Assembly (NCBI GenBank): GCA_037129555.1
Contig: JBAXUS010000001.1
Location: 33,725 to 97,724, forward strand
Reading direction: 5' to 3'
Source of the DNA: JANXLS01 sp037129555
Lineage (GTDB): Bacteria > Planctomycetota > SZUA-567 > H5-PLA8
DNA: 64,000 nucleotides
Made by a program: the position numbers and the translations under genes. The notes beneath the pieces were generated by a model that saw only the letters and a list, made by a program, of their open reading frames with translations, did no database searches and was not told the origin of the DNA. Positions 61,201 through 64,000 of the stretch are shown here, piece by piece. Every line of letters begins with the position of its first letter. Positions within the stretch are counted from its first letter, which is position 1.

Positions 61201-64000
61201 GCGCTGGCGCCAAAATTCAGCCCACCGACAGAGAACGATTCGCCAAGGGTCGGGACGGCGCTCCCGGTCAAAGCAGTGCCCGGCCACATTGCGCCCGTGC
61301 TCGAAACCACGACAGTGCTATTATTGATACTGCCAGTGCTGGTGCCGCGCAAATTGCCCGCAATTACGCTCGTCTGGCCCGTGTAGGTGTTCGCGCCGGT
61401 GAGCGTCAGCGAGCCGGAACTATTAACTATCAGGCTCACCTTCTGGGTTCCTGGGGAAATGACATCGACGATCGTACCGTCATATGTGGATGTGCCGGTG
61501 ATGGTCAGCGTGGAGCCGACGGTCGTGGAACTGTTGCCGATGATTGCGGAGTTGCCAGGAGTTTTGATGATACCTACGAGACTTTGATTGAGGCCGTTGA
61601 GATCCACCGTGCCATCGGCTGATCCACCGAGGGTGACAGTGGCCGACGTGGCGATACCATTGTTGGCTCCGACGATGGTTGTTCCCGTCTGGGTCAAACC
61701 CGTATATCCCGTTCCACCGCCAGAGAACATGACTGTTCCAACCCGTTGAGAAATCGTAGGGATTGTCGAAGTGATGACGCCCGACAAATGGAGAATCGTG
61801 GAGGCCGTGGGCGCAGCAAAGTGTCCGCCGCCCAACGCACCATTGTTGATGGTGATTGGGCCACTGACGGTGGAGGTACCCGCGACCGTACCTGCCTCGA
61901 TCAAGCCACGCCCCGCCGCACCGGCGTTCGTACCGAGGGTGATCGCGTTGGTGATGGTCAGACCCGTGTCCACCAGGATTCGTACGCCTCCGTTGATGGC
62001 GACGGTACCAGAGCCGAAGGCGGAATTGGAACTGGCTTGAAGTATGCCGCCATTGATGGATGAACCGCCGGAGTAGGTGTTCGCGCCGGAGAGGGCCCAT
62101 GTCCCCGATCCTTGCTTGGTCAGCGTCCCGCTCGTGGTCCCGATGATGCTGGTAATGCTGCTGCCGGTCGCCGTGCCGTCGAGGGTCAGGCCGAACGTCG
62201 CTCCGGTGATGGTGCCGGTATTGGATAGGATAATGTTCGCTCCCGTGCCGCCCCCGGCCACGATGCTGGCCGAGCCGCCCAACGTCACCAAACCGCTGTA
62301 GGACGCCGCAGTGGTGGCACTGTTGGCCAGCGCGCCGCTGTTGCTCGTCCCGGTGCCGGCCAAGGAAAGCGCTTCTGCCGTGCCCAGGGTGAACCCGACC
62401 AAGTCCAGCGTCCCGGTGCCGGAGACCGTGGTCCCAGCCGTCGTGGTGCCGAGCGGTGTGTTGGTTGCATCCCCGGCTGCACCCAGCCTCAACGTGCCGG
62501 CGCTGATCGTGGTAACGCCGGTAAACGCGTTGGCCGCAGACAAGACCCAAGTTCCCGCCCCTTGCTTCGTCAGCGTGGTGACTCCGGTGCCGTTGTTGTT
62601 CAGCGGTGAGCCAAGAGTATTGTTTCCCGTGTTGGTTCCGGTCAGGACGAGATTTCGGGTCTGGGCGGTGGTGCCGAAAAGGATGGCGTTTGTGTTCGTA
62701 AAGCTGACCGTTTCCGTCGCGACCGTGGCATTGCTGGAGATCGTGCCGGTTCCCCCGGCTGTCGTCTGTCCGATCTGGAGCAGGCGATCCGTACTGGAGG
62801 CGGCTGCCCCGCCGCTGATGTACGAGAGCGTCCCGCCGTCGAGTGTGATGCTCGCAACCGTGGCGACAGCGGTTGTCTGGCCGATACTGGAGTTCGTGGT
62901 CGAGTTGGCCAGACGGGTGACCGCCAGGGTGCCGTTGGTGACAATGATGTTGTTCAATCCACCGATCGTGCCTCCCGCGTTGGAGAGCGTCAGCGTTGCG
63001 GCTCCACTCTTGGTCATGGATGACGAGTTGGTCCCAGAGAGCGTTCCGGTCACGTTAACATCCACAACGGTGTTGACGGTACGGGCGGTTCCAGAACTAC
63101 TAAGCTGAAGACCACCGGCGAGCGTAATCGCGCCTGTACCGACGACGTCCCCGAAGGTTGTCGTCGCGCTGACAGTGTTTAGAAAAATGTTCGGAGAGAC
63201 GCTGATCGCAGTTGACCCCGTGGAGGCGAACGTGATCCCACCGAAGGTCAATCCACCCGAGCCGACCGAGCCCGTGTTCACCCGCAATGTGCCACTTGAT
63301 CCGGTCACTCCGCCCGAGAAGGTATTCGTGCCAGATAGAACGAGCACGTTGGTGCCGATTTTATTAACACCGATAGCCCCGCCCCCGGTGCCGGTACTGT
63401 TGGCGATGTTGTCGGCAACCGTGAAGGTTCCGCCCGCAGCATTGGTTGTATCGAAGGCAATCTTGGAACCCGACTGAAGCCCGTTGCCGGAACCAGGCGC
63501 GCCACCGAGTCCCCCGAGATTGGTTAGCAGAGTGGTTACATTCCCCGTGGTGAATTGACCGGCACCTCCCACGTTTAAGGCGACAGTACCGCCACTAGCG
63601 ACCCTGATATTCGCAGCCGTCCAACTGGTAGTGGTGCTGTTGTAGAGCGAGGATGTGTTGGCGAATTGTAGAGTGCCGGCGCTAATGGTTGTCACGCCGG
63701 TGTAGGTATTCGCCCCGCTGAGGGTGAGCGTGCCGGTACCGACCTTAGTCAAGCTACCTGTACCGGATGCACCGAACCCCGTGGCAAAGGTGACGTTATT
63801 GGCCACCGTGTCGATGGTACCCGTGATCCCGTTGTTGATGACCAGCCGCGACGAAATGTCGGTCGTAGTGGTGAGGCCATATTGCAATGTCGAGTTGCCC
63901 GTGAACGTCACCGCACCAGCTGTACCTAGGCCACCGGTGGTAAAGCTTAGAGGGTGTTTTAAAAGTCTGATTTTGCACCGATTCCGTGCCGATAATGCTA
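58203..64000 (-). CDS. Giant autotransporter-repeat protein with C25 (gingipain-type) cysteine protease, 5' end off the window
   Basis: At least 1930 residues; the frame remains open to base 64000 and no signal peptide is seen, so the N-terminus is missing. The first 1000 residues are autotransporter-associated beta-strand repeats (GTGSLTKVGTGTLTLSGANTYTGVTTISAGTLQ type). Then comes a Fn3-like domain with FNIYRR, a linker domain, and a C25 peptidase domain from about YLLLVGRTTYDYRNY. The catalytic His is in YSGHGN (codon 58656-58658) and Cys in LTCTANW (58557-58559), exactly 33 residues apart as in gingipains. The chain ends FTPKPLAPSTSSSSNAAGTF with no T9SS tail. The repeats give a surface stalk; the protease may act on the cell's own surface proteins. 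Confidence 0.88.
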   Translation of the reverse strand, partial: ALSARNRCKIRLLKHPLSFTTGGLGTAGAVTFTGNSTLQYGLTTTTDISSRLVINNGITGTIDTVANNVTFATGFGASGTGSLTKVGTGTLTLSGANTYTGVTTISAGTLQFANTSSLYNSTTTSWTAANIRVASGGTVALNVGGAGQFTTGNVTTLLTNLGGLGGAPGSGNGLQSGSKIAFDTTNAAGGTFTVADNIANSTGTGGGAIGVNKIGTNVLVLSGTNTFSGGVTGSSGTLRVNTGSVGSGGLTFGGITFASTGSTAISVSPNIFLNTVSATTTFGDVVGTGAITLAGGLQLSSSGTARTVNTVVDVNVTGTLSGTNSSSMTKSGAATLTLSNAGGTIGGLNNIIVTNGTLAVTRLANSTTNSSIGQTTAVATVASITLDGGTLSYISGGAAASSTDRLLQIGQTTAGGTGTISSNATVATETVSFTNTNAILFGTTAQTRNLVLTGTNTGNNTLGSPLNNNGTGVTTLTKQGAGTWVLSAANAFTGVTTISAGTLRLGAAGDATNTPLGTTTAGTTVSGTGTLDLVGFTLGTAEALSLAGTGTSNSGALANSATTAASYSGLVTLGGSASIVAGGGTGANIILSNTGTITGATFGLTLDGTATGSSITSIIGTTSGTLTKQGSGTWALSGANTYSGGSSINGGILQASSNSAFGSGTVAINGGVRILVDTGLTITNAITLGTNAGAAGRGLIEAGTVAGTSTVSGPITINNGALGGGHFAAPTASTILHLSGVITSTIPTISQRVGTVMFSGGGTGYTGLTQTGTTIVGANNGIATSATVTLGGSADGTVDLNGLNQSLVGIIKTPGNSAIIGNSSTTVGSTLTITGTSTYDGTIVDVISPGTQKVSLIVNSSGSLTLTGANTYTGQTSVIAGNLRGTSTGSINNSTVVVSSTGAMWPGTALTGSAVPTLGESFSVGGLNFGASAGGKLKIALNTSDPATSTQTLFVTGSAPNSCNLANGTLSLGIATSATTGTYTILSCPNSTIVNAFTDVTINNSPLISLSGLSPYTVATQNGVIILTINSNIVTVQVFGGVTPVKVADFAAKSEGAGVNVSWTCVSEYQNAGFNIYRRAVESSEWFKVNPTLIAGRITNPDEKKYTYLDWAEVGMYEYQLESIDVFGAREIYGKLTGVVSLDGVQVADVSDVGIDAAISSIDMEVGVLTARRVEAQFAAVRTANVTPAQSGVPTLQTVTAHDIPAGTRSASVAAKLDISHPTIGARWFSSGSVTKGTSYSAAKVVYKNAGVMLIPQASMPAGYDLNQVSIQREGRSMNALANVAGGLLVYASGYSDNYTDKDALFLRKTNTPTTAGTPTKASGLFSSSLPVNATSSNTIKTEYHDVYFDYSLRPYSFEPWFSSKYLTQGSTQNFTIKLPDVCSGSANLVVNIWSLTSSERISPDHGMQVLVNAQAIGETTWDGGNKMVQMSFTIPSGALTSGDNVVSLVTPTIAGLDTQIAFLHSINVSYTRGLDGSKPVEINNAGNTASLYEVSNIPASGAWVVDARFDDRAALVPTESQMQSGGTLKVRFMAQSGGSGRYLVVPVGQENSPVSISARQVKPLALNGTYLATGPAQFASGIQPLLIKRSREGIRGAFVDQEQLFDYYNYGRFGPYGIRNAVRSARPTYLLLVGRTTYDYRNYEGQNIDPLCPAFLVPTNFWAQTTSDSAFGDLGRGFPEVAIGRLPVNNTTELSGSVSHIVSYKGIPASGVRLHAVADRTDPVVADFGAQLDNIIKANHPDITWQENYLARTRATAPEVTAAMKDAANGGADIILYSGHGNAARLGAADPRILDQASVQMWTGNTVFIQLTCTANWMAKNVPGYQSIAIRALTQPQGGISASIGTSTYMNSDVATAFMNQLLKNTSDSNVRWGSVLMKTQQWAGSQSGSAFYKDLMTTEQLFGDPAMPVFTPKPLAPSTSSSSNAAGTF

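Overview
The window reads as chromosome of an uncultured bacterium of the Planctomycetota, or at least the PVC superphylum. Three things point there. The EF-Tu has a switch I region of the form GGTVRD..KTVTI instead of the usual RGITI, which I associate with planctomycete EF-Tu. A small basic protein with the HRNVLTRAERI motif (28391-28687) is a PVC-lineage marker family. The gene style also fits: a zinc-ribbon Ser/Thr kinase, very large secreted repeat proteins, many YHS-like, rhodanese and multihaem secreted proteins, and hairpin-rich intergenic DNA. These taxonomic statements rest on recalled family knowledge, not a search.

Layout. 1-8.3 kb: edge fragment of a biotin-protein ligase, an acyl-CoA dehydrogenase, two exported proteins, a PIN toxin with a nested small partner gene, a 1075-residue Ser/Thr kinase, and acpS. 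8.9-15.6 kb: the translation cluster tRNA-Thr, tuf, rpmG, tRNA-Trp, secE, nusG, rplK, (two small unknown ORFs), rplA, rplJ, rplL, opened by a good sigma70-type promoter and closed by a strong terminator. 15.7-27 kb: a periplasmic rhodanese, a TIG-repeat protein with one haem motif, and a divergent respiratory or extracellular-electron-transfer locus (13-haem lipoprotein plus outer-membrane barrel on one side, 8-haem and 4-haem proteins on the other). 27-34.8 kb: MSOX-family FAD oxidase, small basic protein, TrkA/RyR protein, NAD(P)HX epimerase, a small lipoprotein and a glycoside-hydrolase lipoprotein.

34.9-40.5 kb holds the most unusual set: five tightly packed genes encoding a PqqD-like 81-residue protein ending in Cys-Ala-Cys, an ATP-grasp ligase, a fold-III PLP decarboxylase, a urea-transporter/M23-peptidase fusion, and an exported TPR protein. 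The overlaps (TAATG, ATGA and a 29-base overlap) show it is one transcription and translation unit. I know of no described pathway with this content. I infer a peptide- or amino-acid-modifying and export or envelope system.

40.6-42.4 kb: tRNA-Pro with a dead mobile element against its 3' end, a chimera of a restriction-modification N-terminus and a large serine recombinase with two in-frame stops. 42.8-64 kb: a 2987-residue secreted Ig/cadherin-like protein with a perfect 585-bp internal duplication, a soluble chemoreceptor-core/Cache protein, a small membrane protein, rpsA, an AraC-type regulator, a second PqqD-like gene, and a giant autotransporter-repeat/C25 (gingipain-type) protease that runs off the right edge.
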